A model generated the notes under the pieces. It saw nothing but the letters and a program-made list of their open reading frames with translations. It ran no database searches and was not told the DNA's origin. 9,327 bases of DNA, from the NCBI GenBank assembly GCA_030670165.1, contig DAOVCF010000071.1, positions 1 through 9,327 of the forward strand, read 5' to 3'. The position numbers and the translations under genes were made by a program. The DNA is from Candidatus Stahliibacteriota bacterium. Lineage in GTDB: Bacteria > Hydrothermota > Tepidihabitantia > B3-TA06. Below, one piece after another: positions 9,297 to 9,327 of this stretch. The first letter of the stretch is position 1. Each line of letters starts with the position of its first letter.

Positions 9297-9327
9297 AATG
9301 CCCCCGCGTAAGTGGGGGTATTCTTTT
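9297..9327 (+). terminator. Intrinsic terminator of the 23S unit
   Basis: AATGCCCCCGC (9297-9307) pairs with GTGGGGGTATT (9312-9322), an 11-bp stem including two G-U pairs, closed by a GUAA (GNRA-type) tetraloop and followed by CTTTT up to the window edge. The U-tract may continue beyond the window. It lies about 115 nt after the mature 23S 3' end, and no 5S rRNA lies between them. Confidence 0.85.

Noticed and set aside
9207..9327. CRISPR-like or integron attC-like repeat cluster
   Set aside because: The hairpins differ in sequence and spacing, there are no regularly repeated units with unique spacers, and they are explained as trailer and terminator structures.

Overview
The window looks like chromosome of an uncultured or poorly sampled bacterium. 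Two secreted multidomain proteins end in the same FlgD-like, type IX-style C-terminal module, and one of them is a gingipain-family (C25) protease. That combination is typical of FCB-superphylum and neighbouring candidate phyla (for example WOR-3/Stahlbacteria, TA06, Zixibacteria, Latescibacteria). This placement is an inference from domain style; the full-length 23S rRNA gene would settle it. Everything recognisable reads on the + strand.

Layout. (1) Positions 2-415 hold the 3' part of a NifU/IscU-type Fe-S scaffold gene fused to a DUF59/MIP18-like domain. (2) A short intergenic region follows, with a perfect TTGACA -35 element and a 9-bp direct repeat flanking it. (3) Positions 540-2735 encode a secreted transglutaminase-fold protein with a C330-H358-D383 triad. 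(4) A second intergenic region has a good sigma70-type promoter (TTGACA-17-TAGAAT). (5) Positions 2891-5914 encode a secreted, probably calcium-binding C25 peptidase with propeptide, catalytic H453/C488, Ig-like domains and the same C-terminal module. (6) About 110 bp have no recognisable gene. (7) A perfect-consensus promoter (TTGACA-16-TATAAT) drives a boxB-like hairpin, a boxA antitermination site and then a complete 23S rRNA (about 6163-9182), bracketed by a processing stalk and ended by hairpins and an intrinsic terminator at the window edge.

The most striking point is the rRNA unit. No 16S rRNA or tRNA lies upstream and no 5S lies between the 23S and the terminator, so the 23S appears to be a self-contained operon. 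The 23S itself departs from consensus at three highly conserved functional sites: helix 69, the A-loop stem, and the sarcin-ricin loop, where a compensatory U-A replaces C-G.

The two exported proteins probably belong to one cell-surface or secreted programme (same sorting module, adjacent, each with its own promoter). The Fe-S gene and the rRNA unit appear functionally unrelated neighbours.
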